Shown piece after piece: positions 44,763 to 53,212 of a DNA stretch of 64,000 nucleotides; position 1 is the first letter of the stretch; every line of letters begins with the position of its first letter. Where the stretch lies: positions 1 through 64,000 of the forward strand of contig SVFO01000013.1 in NCBI GenBank assembly GCA_015056795.1, read 5' to 3'. The DNA comes from Lachnospiraceae bacterium. GTDB lineage: Bacteria; Bacillota; Clostridia; Lachnospirales; Lachnospiraceae. The position numbers and the translations under genes were made by a program. A model generated the notes under the pieces. It worked only from the letters and a program-made list of their open reading frames with translations, was not told the origin of the DNA and searched no databases.

Positions 44763-46097
44763 ATGACTCTGATACTGGAATACCGAGACAAAATTCAAAA
44801 ATTCTACCGCATGAACGCCGTGGTGATTCTGCCAATTTTGAAGTTTATGTTGGCTTTCTTCGCATTAAACGGCGTAAATACCATGATGGGATACATGCCG
44901 AGGCTGGATACCGTAACCGTCGTGCTGGTGGCATCACTTGCATGCTCCTTCCTGCCGGCTGGGTGTCTAACGCTGTTATGTGCCCTGTTTAGTCTGGGAC
45001 ACATGTATGCCCTATCCCTGGAGATGCTGCTCATGGGAGCTTGCGTTTATCTCCTAATCTTTTTACTGCTGCTTCGGTTTGCACCCTCGGATTCCTATGT
45101 GGTGGTTTTGACGCCGCTGTTCTTCGCGCTGAAGATTCCCTACATTATTCCGATCGCCGTGGGACTTTTGGGTTCTCCCCTGTCTGCCGTATCCGTTGCG
45201 TGTGGCGTCATAGTCTATTATGTTTTGACGACGCTGAACGGAAGTGCACCCACGATTGCCGCCATGGATGAGAAGGAATATGTGGAGAAGATCAAGTTCC
45301 TCGTAGACGCACTGATGGGGAACAAGGCAATGCTTGTCATTGCAGGGGCCTTTGCCGTGACCGTGATCGTGGTTTGGCTGATTCACAGGATGTCCGTGGA
45401 GCATGCATGGACCATTGCAATGGTTGCAGGTGCCATGGTAAATCTGGTAATTCTTCTGGTAGGAGACTTAAAATACGACATTCATTTGTCCCTTGGATCT
45501 GCCATTTTTGGTTCCCTGCTGGCAATTTTAGTCGCTAAGGGAATTGAATTTTTCCGATTCTGCGTGGATTATGGCCGCACGGAATGGGTGCAGTTTGAGG
45601 ATGATGATTACTATTACTACGTAAAGGCCGTGCCTAAGATGAGCGTGGCAGCACCGACCAAGACGGTGAAAAAAATCAATCAGACCAAGGTTTCCTCTCA
45701 AAGCAGCGGGAGAGTTCGGGAGGCTTCTAAGCCGAGACCTGCCGTACCGAGCCGCAGCACAGCGACCGAGGTGGAGGAGGAAGCAGGACAGACCAGAGCC
45801 ATTCCCGTCGTGAGAAATGCAGGCTATGCCGATGCAGGAAGCATGCAGGAGCGTGGCGCCAGACAGAGTGCTTCTGGCGTTCAAAGAAGAACTGCGGATC
45901 GTCCGACGCAGGGCATGACCTCAGGAAGTGCAAGCTTTGGAGGCGCTTCCAGAACAGTTACGACCGAGCGCGTTCCCAGAAATAGCGATGCTGCCTATCG
46001 GAAGCAAAGCAGTCTGCCACAGCGGGAAATTACCGTTGGAAGCAATCAGATGTCAGAAGAAACCGAAGAATCAGATGGTTATGAGGAGCTGTTTTAA
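44763..46097 (+). CDS. Polytopic membrane protein with disordered C-terminal tail, upstream of cdaA
   Basis: A 444-residue protein. Residues 1-265 form about eight or nine membrane helices; residues 280-444 are soluble, rich in Ser, Arg, Gly and Thr and probably disordered. The juncture has WVQFEDDDYYYYVKAVPKM. The ATG follows TGGGAGGAAG. It lies 3 nt before the cdaA start, so it is probably co-translated and may relate to c-di-AMP or envelope control, but this is inference by position. I recognise no named family. Confidence 0.75.
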   Translation: MTLILEYRDKIQKFYRMNAVVILPILKFMLAFFALNGVNTMMGYMPRLDTVTVVLVASLACSFLPAGCLTLLCALFSLGHMYALSLEMLLMGACVYLLIFLLLLRFAPSDSYVVVLTPLFFALKIPYIIPIAVGLLGSPLSAVSVACGVIVYYVLTTLNGSAPTIAAMDEKEYVEKIKFLVDALMGNKAMLVIAGAFAVTVIVVWLIHRMSVEHAWTIAMVAGAMVNLVILLVGDLKYDIHLSLGSAIFGSLLAILVAKGIEFFRFCVDYGRTEWVQFEDDDYYYYVKAVPKMSVAAPTKTVKKINQTKVSSQSSGRVREASKPRPAVPSRSTATEVEEEAGQTRAIPVVRNAGYADAGSMQERGARQSASGVQRRTADRPTQGMTSGSASFGGASRTVTTERVPRNSDAAYRKQSSLPQREITVGSNQMSEETEESDGYEELF

Positions 46098-46100
46098 TTG

Positions 46101-46997
46101 ATGCAGTATGTGGAGAGGTTAAAGGATTATCTGAATAGGTTCAAGACCTATAGTATGAACATGGATTTTGGTGACATCCTTGAGATCGTCATCATTGCCA
46201 TCCTTGTCTACTATATTCTTGCATGGATGAAGACCACCCGCGCATGGGCCCTGCTGAAGGGCCTTGTTGTGATTGGCGGTTTTATGCTGATTGCCGTGTT
46301 CATGGAGATGAAGACCATCCTTTGGATTGGGGAAAAGGTGCTTGGCTTTGCCGTAACTGCCCTGATCATCGTGCTGCAGCCAGAGCTTCGAAAAGCGCTG
46401 GAGGAATTAGGAAACAAGAATCTATTCTCAGATTTTACTGGGAAGCTGCCCTTTGATACTCGAAAAAGGGCGGGTGACGGTATCCTTTCGGATAAGAGCA
46501 TCAATGAAATCGCAAAGGCCTGCGTGGAGATGGGAAGGGTGAGAACGGGTGCCCTGATCGTGATTGAACAAACGGAATCCCTGCGGGAATATGCCAGAAC
46601 GGGAATTGACATTGATGCCCTGGTGACCAGCCAGCTTCTCATCAATATTTTCGAAAAGAACACGCCGCTGCATGACGGCGCCGTAATTATTACGGGAGAC
46701 AGGGTTTCTTCCGCAACCTGTTATCTGCCCCTCTCTGACAGCCTTACCCTGAGTAAGGATTTGGGAACCCGTCACAGGGCGGGCGTTGGCATATCTGAGG
46801 TAACGGATTCCGTGACCGTGATTGTGTCCGAGGAGACAGGAAAGATCAGTCTGGCATATGCTGGGGATCTGCTTACGGATTTGACTCAGGAGAGACTAAA
46901 GAGCCTGATCCGTCAGATCGTCATGAAGGAGTCTGAGGAGCAGCCGAAGGAAAAAGCAAAGCTTCCATGGAAGGGAAGGAGTAAGGCACAAGGATGA
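46101..46997 (+). CDS. cdaA: Diadenylate cyclase CdaA
   Basis: A 298-residue membrane-bound c-di-AMP synthase. Three membrane helices fill the first 100 residues (DFGDILEIVIIAILVYYILA onward). The DAC domain contains the metal and ATP motif LHDGAVII (Asp192-Gly-Ala) and GTRHRAGVGISE (Arg224-His-Arg). Both motifs are intact. The ATG at 46101 is chosen over an in-frame TTG at 46098. It overlaps the YbbR gene by 4 bp (ATGA), as in other Bacillota where the partner regulates cyclase activity. Confidence 0.96.
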   Translation: MQYVERLKDYLNRFKTYSMNMDFGDILEIVIIAILVYYILAWMKTTRAWALLKGLVVIGGFMLIAVFMEMKTILWIGEKVLGFAVTALIIVLQPELRKALEELGNKNLFSDFTGKLPFDTRKRAGDGILSDKSINEIAKACVEMGRVRTGALIVIEQTESLREYARTGIDIDALVTSQLLINIFEKNTPLHDGAVIITGDRVSSATCYLPLSDSLTLSKDLGTRHRAGVGISEVTDSVTVIVSEETGKISLAYAGDLLTDLTQERLKSLIRQIVMKESEEQPKEKAKLPWKGRSKAQG

Positions 46998-48301
46998 AAG
47001 GGTTTTTTGGTTGGTTAAAGAAAAAGATCCTGCACAACGTGATCCTGAAGATCGCCTCCATCTTTCTGGCTTTTTTGATTTGGTTCATTGTTGCGCAGGT
47101 AGGAGATCCCAAGGATACCAGATCTTACAGTAACATTCAGGTAAGGCTGGTCAACACGGAGCTTTTGGATAATCAGAATAAGTATTATGCCGTGCTGGAA
47201 GGTACGGATAAGGTAAGAGTCAGCGTGACGGCACCCACCAGTGTGTTCCAGACATTGCGTTCCAGCGATATTATTGCAGAGGCGGACGTAAGTAAGTTGA
47301 CGGACATAAATACCATTGCCATTACGTATTATGCATTAAATGCAAATGCGGACGCCGTATCCTTTGAGGGGGATCACGACATGGTAAAGCTGGACGTGGA
47401 AAACATGGCAAGCAAGTGGATTCGCGTTTCCTATCGCACGGTGGGAACGGTGGCTGATGGCTTTATCATTGGAAACACCTCCTCGGACCAGACCTCCATC
47501 AACATTTCGGGACCAGAATCCTCCGTGAGTAAGGTTAGCAGCGCTTATGCAGAGTTAAACGTCGAGGGAGCGTCTAACAATACCTCCGCAAACGTTGAAC
47601 TTCATTTGCATGACAGGGAGGGGAATCAGCTGGATTTAGGCAACGTAACCCTCAGCACGGATCATGTCCTGCTGTCCGCTGAGATTTTGGCGACGAAGGA
47701 GGTTCCCGTTTACGCAAGCTATTCAGGAACACCTGCAGATGGATACATGGTTGTAGGCGGTTTGGAGAAGGATGTTGACAAGGTAATGCTGGCAGGTACT
47801 GCGACAAATCTTGCCACAATCAGCAGAATCTCCATCACGAGCGATAAGGTCGATATCAGCGGCGCAACGGAAACCAAGATGTTTAGCCTGAACATTAAGG
47901 ATTTCCTTCCGAGTGGCATTAGGCTGGCTGATACGGAGGGCAATCAAAAGATTAACATTATCGTAACGATCAAGGCCTCCAGGGATAGAACGATGGAAAT
48001 CGCACCGCAGAACATTGCGTTCACAAATGCGCCTGAGGGATATTTGATTTCCCTGCCAGAAGCGGAGGAGGACAGATTGCCCGTAACGCTTCGCGTCTTT
48101 GGTCTTAGCGACGTGATCAATACCTTAAGGCCGTCAGCCATCGCGGGAACGGCAGATTTTGCGGAATGGATGAGAAACAGCAACATTACGGATTTGCAGC
48201 CAGGCATCTATAATGTTCCTGTAAGCTTCAACCTTGGAAGCGAGGTTACCATACTGGAAAGCGGAACCATTCGTGTCGTGATCACCAAACCAGAAGAATA
48301 A
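46994..48301 (+). CDS. cdaR: YbbR-domain regulator of CdaA
   Basis: A 435-residue extracytoplasmic protein with one N-terminal membrane anchor (KIASIFLAFLIWFIVAQV) and about four YbbR repeats. Repeats are recognised by VRLVNTELLDNQNKYY, the INISGPESSVSKVSSAYAEL and VMLAGTATNLATISRISIT type strands, and LPVTLRVFGLSDVINTLRPS. In Bacillus and Listeria YbbR (CdaR) binds CdaA and tunes c-di-AMP synthesis. The usual third gene, glmM, is absent directly downstream, where HPr is found instead. Confidence 0.92.
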   Translation: MKGFFGWLKKKILHNVILKIASIFLAFLIWFIVAQVGDPKDTRSYSNIQVRLVNTELLDNQNKYYAVLEGTDKVRVSVTAPTSVFQTLRSSDIIAEADVSKLTDINTIAITYYALNANADAVSFEGDHDMVKLDVENMASKWIRVSYRTVGTVADGFIIGNTSSDQTSINISGPESSVSKVSSAYAELNVEGASNNTSANVELHLHDREGNQLDLGNVTLSTDHVLLSAEILATKEVPVYASYSGTPADGYMVVGGLEKDVDKVMLAGTATNLATISRISITSDKVDISGATETKMFSLNIKDFLPSGIRLADTEGNQKINIIVTIKASRDRTMEIAPQNIAFTNAPEGYLISLPEAEEDRLPVTLRVFGLSDVINTLRPSAIAGTADFAEWMRNSNITDLQPGIYNVPVSFNLGSEVTILESGTIRVVITKPEE

Positions 48302-48310
48302 AATAAGTAC

Positions 48311-48339
48311 TTGTTGGTGCGACAAAATGGTGCTATACT
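48311..48339 (+). promoter_or_regulatory. Sigma-A-type promoter of HPr gene
   Basis: TTGTTG (48311-48316), a 17-nt spacer and TGC-TATACT (extended -10, 48331-48339) lie 49 nt before the HPr ATG. The gene therefore has its own promoter and is not only read from cdaA-ybbR. Confidence 0.85.
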
Positions 48340-48388
48340 GTAGATAGAGACGAAATTGGGGATTGTCTTTTGTTGGAGGTTACATACT

Positions 48389-48652
48389 ATGGTAAGTCAG
48401 AAGGTTGTAATAAAAAACCCTACGGGTCTACATCTTCGCCCCGCTGGCATTCTTTGCAAGGAGGCCATGCAGTTTAAATCGCTGATCACCTTTTCTTTTC
48501 GTGACAGCACGGCGAATGCCAAGAGCGTGCTGAGTGTCCTCGGCGCATGCATTAAATGCGGTGACGAGATCACCTTTACCTGTGAGGGAGAGGATGAGCA
48601 GGATGCGCTAAAGGCATTGGTTGCTGCCGTGGAAAGCGGCTTGGGAGAATAA
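48389..48652 (+). CDS. ptsH: Phosphocarrier protein HPr
   Basis: An 87-residue HPr protein of the PTS system. The active His15 lies in NPTGLHLRPAG and the regulatory Ser46 in ANAKSVLSVLG, so it has both the PEP-dependent site and the HPr-kinase site expected of Gram-positive HPr. No enzyme I gene (ptsI) is adjacent. The ATG at 48389 follows TTGGAGG; a longer start at 48356 has no support. A bidirectional terminator follows. Confidence 0.93.
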   Translation: MVSQKVVIKNPTGLHLRPAGILCKEAMQFKSLITFSFRDSTANAKSVLSVLGACIKCGDEITFTCEGEDEQDALKALVAAVESGLGE

Positions 48653-48670
48653 AAAGAAATGAAAATCAAT

Positions 48671-48710
48671 AAAAAAAGGATCTCATGCATCGTGCGTGAG
48701 ATCCTTTTTT
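48671..48710. terminator. Bidirectional rho-independent terminator
   Basis: AAAAAAAGGATCTCA and TGAGATCCTTTTTT form a long stem with A and T tracts on both sides. It serves HPr on the + strand and the yerB-like gene on the - strand, whose stop codon overlaps it. Confidence 0.92.
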
Positions 48711-49854
48711 AGCGGAAGGTGAAATTATCCGTGTCCCGAATAATCAGGATCATGGTCTTTCCCTCATTCAATTCAATTTCGTTTCCAGCTTCATCGAAGA
48801 ACCTTGTCGGTTCATAGTCCCCCGTCTTTTGCCAGGTGACGTGAATGCCCTTGCCCTTGGTAAAGAACCAACCATCCTTTGTCGTGTCATGACACTGCAT
48901 GGCAAGATAGCCATTGCCGATTTCCTCTTGCTTTACGCGCTGTACCAAAAGATTGCTGAAGCATAACTGCTTTCCAGTGGCTCCATCCATGTGAGGGCCG
49001 TCCACGCCGCCCGAAAGGTACTGGGAGCGATAGTATAGGCCATCCTCCTGGTTGTAGGTAAAGTAGCATCTCGTCAGTGGGTAGGCGGCCGTCATGTCGA
49101 CATAGGTAGCCGCCTTGGCGGATTCCCCATACTGGGTCAGAGTGTTTGGCTGATCTGGGGCCGCAAACGTGAAATGCTCCTTGGGAGTTAAGCCTCGCTT
49201 TGTGAGACTGTAATGGTTCTTTTGAATCGATGCCAGGATTTTTGCACCAGAGGTGAAGGCATTGTGAGGATTTTCCCTGTCTGCCGTTCGATAGAAGGAG
49301 GATTCTTCTTCACGGGTTCCGTCCACGTTCTCGGTGGTTTCGGCATTCAAAACGCTGTCGGTATAGGTGAAATAGGGAGCACCATGATGAACGATGATGG
49401 GATCCCATTCAAATGCCCAATAGGCGAAGTAGGGACGAATGCTTCGAACATTGCCGATTTTTTCCAGTCCCTGCCAGTCTTCAAAGATCGCCATGAGACG
49501 GGTCATGCTGCCCTCTACCTTTGCCTCATAGAGAATAGAGGCATTGGAGATATTGTATGAGGGCTGCGCCCTATATTCATTAGGAATGGTCACGGCGATG
49601 GGGCGAATTTCCGCAATTTCCTCGTCGATCCATTCGTTTGTGAGAATGCTCCGAACCATGCCGTCACGCGGCGGAAGGTTGGGATCCTCTTGATTTTGCT
49701 TCTCCGTATCCGTGGAGGGTTCCGTACTCTCCGTGGGGATTTTTTCTCCCGTATAAAGACTTCCAGGATCCTCCGTAGGTCCAGTTCCTGAATCACAGCC
49801 AGCAAGCAGCAGGGCTGACAGAAGGAATGGAAGTATTCTCTTGATGGTAATCAT
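48709..49854 (-). CDS. YerB-like DUF3048 lipoprotein
   Basis: A 381-residue lipoprotein. The N-terminal hydrophobic segment ends in LLLAGC, with the lipidated Cys at about 20, and a Thr/Glu/Pro-rich linker (about 25-65) follows. The rest has DUF3048 landmarks: RPIAVTIPNEYRAQPSYNIS, NASILYEAKVEGSMTRLMAI, IGNVRSIRPYFAYWAFEW, VHHGAPYFTY and HVTWQKTGDYEPTRFFDEAG. It is surface-exposed; the function of the family is not established. It lies 36 nt downstream of the DUF212 gene on the same strand, probably in one transcript. Confidence 0.92.
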   Translation of the reverse strand: MITIKRILPFLLSALLLAGCDSGTGPTEDPGSLYTGEKIPTESTEPSTDTEKQNQEDPNLPPRDGMVRSILTNEWIDEEIAEIRPIAVTIPNEYRAQPSYNISNASILYEAKVEGSMTRLMAIFEDWQGLEKIGNVRSIRPYFAYWAFEWDPIIVHHGAPYFTYTDSVLNAETTENVDGTREEESSFYRTADRENPHNAFTSGAKILASIQKNHYSLTKRGLTPKEHFTFAAPDQPNTLTQYGESAKAATYVDMTAAYPLTRCYFTYNQEDGLYYRSQYLSGGVDGPHMDGATGKQLCFSNLLVQRVKQEEIGNGYLAMQCHDTTKDGWFFTKGKGIHVTWQKTGDYEPTRFFDEAGNEIELNEGKTMILIIRDTDNFTFR

Positions 49855-49890
49855 ATCACTAACCTCAAAACAATTTGTTTTCCCACAGGT

Positions 49891-50346
49891 TTATAGCATA
49901 ATGCTACAAATCAGAATTGCAATCAGTATGCCCAAAATGGCACCTGCCAATACCTGCAGGGGGGTATGTCCCACAAATTCTTTTAATTTCTCATCCGTAG
50001 AGAGCTCCTCGCGGCCCATGTCTGCAAAGGCTTCCATCATTTCGTTGATGAGCTTTGCCTGAATGCCGGTTTCCCTGCGAACGCCCATGGCGTCATACAT
50101 GACAATCAGGGCTAGTACAAGGGAGATGGCGAATTCGAAGCTGTCGGCGCCGTGGGAAATGCAGGCGGCGGCGGCAAGCGCGCAAACGGTTGCGGAATGT
50201 GAGCTTGGCATGCCGCCGCTTCCAACGAGTCGTTCTGCCACAAATTTTTTAGTGAAAAGCATGTGGATGATGGTTTTTAAAACCTGTGCCACCAACCAGC
50301 CCGCCGCAGCGGACAGAAAAATGACATTGTTAAAAAGAGTTCCCAT
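49891..50346 (-). CDS. Divergent PAP2-like (DUF212) membrane protein
   Basis: A 151-residue membrane protein with about four spans. The motif LVGSGGMPSSHSATVCALA and the later ALIVMYDAMGVRRETGIQA are the DUF212 (divergent PAP2) signature. EFVGHTPLQVLAGAILGI closes the protein. Members resemble phosphatidic acid phosphatases, but a substrate is not established. The ATG at 50346 is preferred over a TTG at 50367. Confidence 0.92.
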   Translation of the reverse strand: MGTLFNNVIFLSAAAGWLVAQVLKTIIHMLFTKKFVAERLVGSGGMPSSHSATVCALAAAACISHGADSFEFAISLVLALIVMYDAMGVRRETGIQAKLINEMMEAFADMGREELSTDEKLKEFVGHTPLQVLAGAILGILIAILICSIML

Positions 50347-50381
50347 GTTATCGTCCGTCCAACACAAAATTTCTACTCTTA

Positions 50382-50410
50382 AGTATACCTTATTCTACAA
50401 AAAATGTCCA
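50382..50410 (-). promoter_or_regulatory. Sigma-A-type promoter for the DUF212-yerB pair
   Basis: Read on the - strand: TGGACA (50410-50405), a 17-nt spacer with six T residues, and TATACT (50387-50382). It lies 35 nt before the ATG at 50346. Confidence 0.85.
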
Positions 50411-50490
50411 TGCTTTTCGGGAAAAAGGAAGGCACGGAAAAAGACGGTTGTCATGCCCTAAAAACCGTGATAAACTGAATATGATTTAGT

Positions 50491-50504
50491 GCCAAATCTA
50501 TTTG
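50491..50504. promoter_or_regulatory. Small palindrome, possible operator
   Basis: CCAAAT-CT-ATTTGG is a perfect 6-bp inverted repeat in the 200-bp divergent gap, 43 nt before the glycosyltransferase start. It could be an operator; no regulator is suggested. The rest of this gap holds only the - strand promoter. Confidence 0.3.
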
Positions 50505-50546
50505 GAAAAGGAACGCTGTTTATGAAGGCGCTCGGAAAGAGGTAAC

Positions 50547-51476
50547 GTGAGCTTATTGACGGTGATTTGTCCCTGTTATAATGAGGAGGAAAGCATTCGG
50601 CTTTTTTATCAGGAGGTAATGAAGAACGAGGGCTTTTTCCGTGGAAAGGGCGTGGAGATGAACGTCCTTTTTGTGGACGACGGTTCTAGGGATGGAACGC
50701 TTGCGGAAATAAAAAAGCTTCGCACGGAGGATGAGAGAGTGCATTTCGTTTCCTTCTCCCGCAATTTTGGAAAGGAAGCGGCCATGTATGCAGGCCTCGA
50801 AAAGGCACAGGGTGATTATTTGGTCATCATGGACGTCGACCTGCAGGACCCGCCAAGTCTTCTCCCGGAAATGTTCACCTATGTGGAGCAGGGCTATGAC
50901 AGCGTGGCGACGAGACGCGTAAACCGTAAGGGAGAGCCCGTGATCCGAAGCTTTTTTGCAAGGGCCTTCTATGGATTAATGAAAAAGATTTCAAAGACGG
51001 AAATCGTGGACGGTGCAAGGGATTATCGTCTGATGACCCGTCAGGTGGCAGATGCCATTTTGTCCATGGGAGAATATAATCGGTTTACCAAGGGCATTTA
51101 TGGCTGGGTTGGCTTTGAAACAAAGTGGCTGGAATATGAAAACGTGGAGCGCGCGAAGGGCGAGACGAAATGGAGCTTTTGGAAGCTGTTTGCGTATTCC
51201 ATTGAGGGCATTACCGCATTCTCCACGGTACCGCTGTCCATCGCGGCTTTCGTGGGCGCATTGTTTTGTATTTTGGCCTTCTTTATGATCATCTTCATCA
51301 TCGTGCGAAAGCTGATTTTCGATGATCCCGTATCGGGCTGGCCGTCCATGGTCTGCATCATTTTGATGACCAGCGGTGTGCAGTTTTTCTGCGTAGGAAT
51401 TTTGGGACAGTATTTGGCGAAAACCTATCTGGAGGTGAAACGCCGCCCCATTTATTTGGCCAAGGAAGAAGCGTAA
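50547..51476 (+). CDS. GtrB-like polyprenyl-phosphate glycosyltransferase (GT2)
   Basis: A 309-residue GT2 enzyme of the DPM1/GtrB type. The GT-A fold shows LTVICPCYNEEESI, VLFVDDGSRDGT, the acceptor-region SFSRNFGKEAAMYAGLE and the DVDLQDPP metal motif. Two C-terminal membrane spans (about 230-255 and 270-290) are typical. It should transfer a sugar to undecaprenyl phosphate at the cytoplasmic face. A GTG start at 50547 follows AAAGAGG by 5 nt. It stands just before the Spo0A-C regulator and the polysaccharide cluster. Confidence 0.93.
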   Translation: MSLLTVICPCYNEEESIRLFYQEVMKNEGFFRGKGVEMNVLFVDDGSRDGTLAEIKKLRTEDERVHFVSFSRNFGKEAAMYAGLEKAQGDYLVIMDVDLQDPPSLLPEMFTYVEQGYDSVATRRVNRKGEPVIRSFFARAFYGLMKKISKTEIVDGARDYRLMTRQVADAILSMGEYNRFTKGIYGWVGFETKWLEYENVERAKGETKWSFWKLFAYSIEGITAFSTVPLSIAAFVGALFCILAFFMIIFIIVRKLIFDDPVSGWPSMVCIILMTSGVQFFCVGILGQYLAKTYLEVKRRPIYLAKEEA

Positions 51477-51483
51477 GACAGGC

Positions 51484-51625
51484 TTCGACGGCATTCGTTT
51501 CCCCTTTTTGGAAAAGGGTCGAATCATAAAAAGTGACCTCGAATTTTGCGATGAAATCACGTTGCATTATTCGACGGCTATGGTAAAATTGCCTTTGCAG
51601 TCGCAAAAAGGAGGCAAGATTCGAC
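51484..51625 (+). promoter_or_regulatory. Four TTCGAC/GTCGAA elements (0A-box-like) upstream of the Spo0A-C gene
   Basis: TTCGAC occurs at 51484-51489, 51570-51575 and 51620-51625, and its complement GTCGAA at 51518-51523. Two copies extend to TTCGACGGC. The known 0A box is TGTCGAA (reverse TTCGACA), so each element shares its core. The copy at 51570 lies in the spacer between the candidate -35 and -10, where binding would block polymerase. This suggests autoregulation by the gene at 51647. The stretch also contains a CCCTTTT-TGG-AAAAGGG hairpin (51502-51518) that may end the upstream gene. Confidence 0.5.
51562..51589 (+). promoter_or_regulatory. Promoter of the Spo0A-C domain gene
   Basis: TTGCAT (51562-51567), a 16-nt spacer and TAAAAT (51584-51589) lie 57 nt before the GTG start. 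A TTCGAC element sits within the spacer. Confidence 0.65.
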
Positions 51626-51646
51626 TTGTGAAAGGGGTGTACTTAC

Positions 51647-52024
51647 GTGGAAATAGTGGCTTTGGACGATTTGGAATTAGAGAGATATGTTACGGATCTC
51701 ATGCTGGATATGGGAGTGCCTGCGCACCTGAAGGGATATCATTATTTGAGGGATGCGATCCTGATGTCAGGCAAGGATTTGGAAGTGGTAACTTCTGTGA
51801 CGAAACTCCTGTATCCTGCCATTGCAAGGCATTTTAAGACGACTGGTCAGAAGGTGGAGAGAGCCATCCGAAATGCAATTGAGGTATCATGGTTTCGGGG
51901 AAACTGTGAAACCATTGAGAGGTTGTTTGGATATTCCCCGACGTCTGGTAAGGCAAGGCCTACCAACAGCGAATACATCGCAAGGGTCGCAGATAAACTA
52001 CGCTTGGATTTGAAAGCCATGTAG
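51647..52024 (+). CDS. Standalone Spo0A C-terminal DNA-binding domain protein
   Basis: A 125-residue protein that corresponds to the DNA-binding domain of Spo0A with no receiver domain. Helical segments VTDLMLDMGVPAHLKGYHYL, TSVTKLLYPAIARHFKTT, KVERAIRNAIEVSWFRGN and FGYSPTSGKARPTNSEYIA match the sigma-A-contacting and recognition helices of Spo0A. It cannot be phosphorylated in the usual way, so it is expected to bind DNA constitutively or through a partner. The GTG start at 51647 has AAAGGGG 10 nt upstream. It is monocistronic: own promoter, 0A-like boxes upstream, terminator downstream. Its position next to the polysaccharide cluster suggests it could regulate it. Confidence 0.9.
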   Translation: MEIVALDDLELERYVTDLMLDMGVPAHLKGYHYLRDAILMSGKDLEVVTSVTKLLYPAIARHFKTTGQKVERAIRNAIEVSWFRGNCETIERLFGYSPTSGKARPTNSEYIARVADKLRLDLKAM

Positions 52025-52086
52025 AAAATTCACGGAAGATGGGTGAGAACGATAGAAAGAAAAATGGCCTCAAGATTGACTGTTAC

Positions 52087-52119
52087 GCAGCTGCAAGGTG
52101 CAGCTGCTCTTTTCATTTT
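52087..52119 (+). terminator. Rho-independent terminator
   Basis: GCAGCTGCA and TGCAGCTGC form a perfect 9-bp stem around an AGG loop, followed by TCTTTTCATTTT. It ends the Spo0A-C domain gene. Confidence 0.9.
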
Positions 52120-52156
52120 AAGAAAACTTTAAACTCTTAATTTTTTCTTATTTTCG

Positions 52157-52185
52157 TAGAATAATACAGCATTATATGGTAAGAT
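52157..52185 (+). promoter_or_regulatory. Putative promoter of the polysaccharide cluster
   Basis: TGG-TAAGAT (52177-52185) is an extended -10-like element, with a weak -35 TAGAAT 17 nt upstream. It leaves a short leader to the ATG at 52205. No JUMPstart/ops element is seen. Confidence 0.5.
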
Positions 52186-52204
52186 ACTATCGGTGAGGTG
52201 ACAG

Positions 52205-53212
52205 ATGTTAGCATTGTTTGCGGTGATGTTTTTCCCGCTGTCCTGGCTTCTGGGAAATGCACTGATTCTTGTTCTGGATCGGAAAAAGGCAAGAGAGGAA
52301 TATTTCTGGGAGGACAGGGTGCTGGTGGGCATTTTTATCCTGATTGGACTGGCCGAAGGCGCCCATTTGGGGGCATTGGTTTGCGGGCAGTCTGTTTTTG
52401 CTTTCACAAAGCTGGTAGCATTGCTTCTCATTGCTGCGGCTGGCATCTCCTGTGTAATTACTGGAGTCTCCATTGGACTTCACGTGCGTTCTCAGAAAAG
52501 GGCTGGAGCTCAGACAGACGCTCCTTCCCGTGAGAAAAGGACAACAAAGGAATGGGTGGCACTTGCGGTATTCTTACTCCTTGCGGGCATGCAGGCATTT
52601 TTGATTCTGAAGGGAACGCGTATATATTTGGAGTATGATGAAACCTTGGAGACCGTGACTGCTTTTTTACGGTCAGGGACGATGTTTACCTGCAATCCCC
52701 TCACGGGGCTTCCCTATGAACAGGGAATGCCGTCCAGGTTAAAAATACTATGTCTTCCATCAGCATTCGCGGGCATCTGCCAGGCTTGTAATGCAAGCCC
52801 CGAGCTCGTGGTTTGGAAAATGGTTCCGATCCTGACTCTGGTAGCAGCCTACCTCGCATATCGCTCCCTCGCAAGGGCGCTATTCTCTGGGAGACGATTT
52901 CTGGAATATTTGTTTTTCGTGCTCACGGCCCTCTTGATTTTCGTGGGCGACTATGGGTACGGCATGGAGGGCTTTGGCCTGTTGCATGCGGGATTTCAGG
53001 GGACAACCATTCGCATGGCGATCATGATGCCATGGCTGTTTGGCCTCTGCTTGAGAAGAAAATGGCGTTTGGTTCCGCTGGTACTTCTTGCGGAAGCCTG
53101 CATTGTCTGGACGCTCTATGGTCTTGGCATGGGATTTCTTCTTGTGGCGGCGTTTCTGGCTCTTTTGTGCATCCAGCATGCACTGCAAAAGAGGAAGGAG
53201 GGATCGCAATGA
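52205..53212 (+). CDS. Polytopic membrane protein, DUF6077-like N-terminal part
   Basis: A 335-residue protein with about nine membrane spans. An extracytoplasmic loop near 140-190 has YLEYDETLETVTAFLRSG and LPYEQGMPSRLKIL. The whole resembles the N-terminal half of DUF6077-type membrane proteins of Lachnospiraceae; this is a tentative recollection. The gene ends in an ATGA overlap with the next gene, which looks like the C-terminal half of the same family. The pair may be a natural two-gene form or one gene split by frameshift. It probably opens the polysaccharide cluster transcript. Confidence 0.65.
   Translation: MLALFAVMFFPLSWLLGNALILVLDRKKAREEYFWEDRVLVGIFILIGLAEGAHLGALVCGQSVFAFTKLVALLLIAAAGISCVITGVSIGLHVRSQKRAGAQTDAPSREKRTTKEWVALAVFLLLAGMQAFLILKGTRIYLEYDETLETVTAFLRSGTMFTCNPLTGLPYEQGMPSRLKILCLPSAFAGICQACNASPELVVWKMVPILTLVAAYLAYRSLARALFSGRRFLEYLFFVLTALLIFVGDYGYGMEGFGLLHAGFQGTTIRMAIMMPWLFGLCLRRKWRLVPLVLLAEACIVWTLYGLGMGFLLVAAFLALLCIQHALQKRKEGSQ

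Noticed and set aside
52025-52204. JUMPstart/ops element before the polysaccharide cluster
   Set aside because: No GGCGGTAG-type sequence is present; only a terminator and a weak promoter are seen.
52813-53208. Upstream extension of the membrane gene at 53209
   Set aside because: It only overlaps the previous gene in another frame; ATG 53209 has a strong GGAAGGAGGG site and an ATGA junction.
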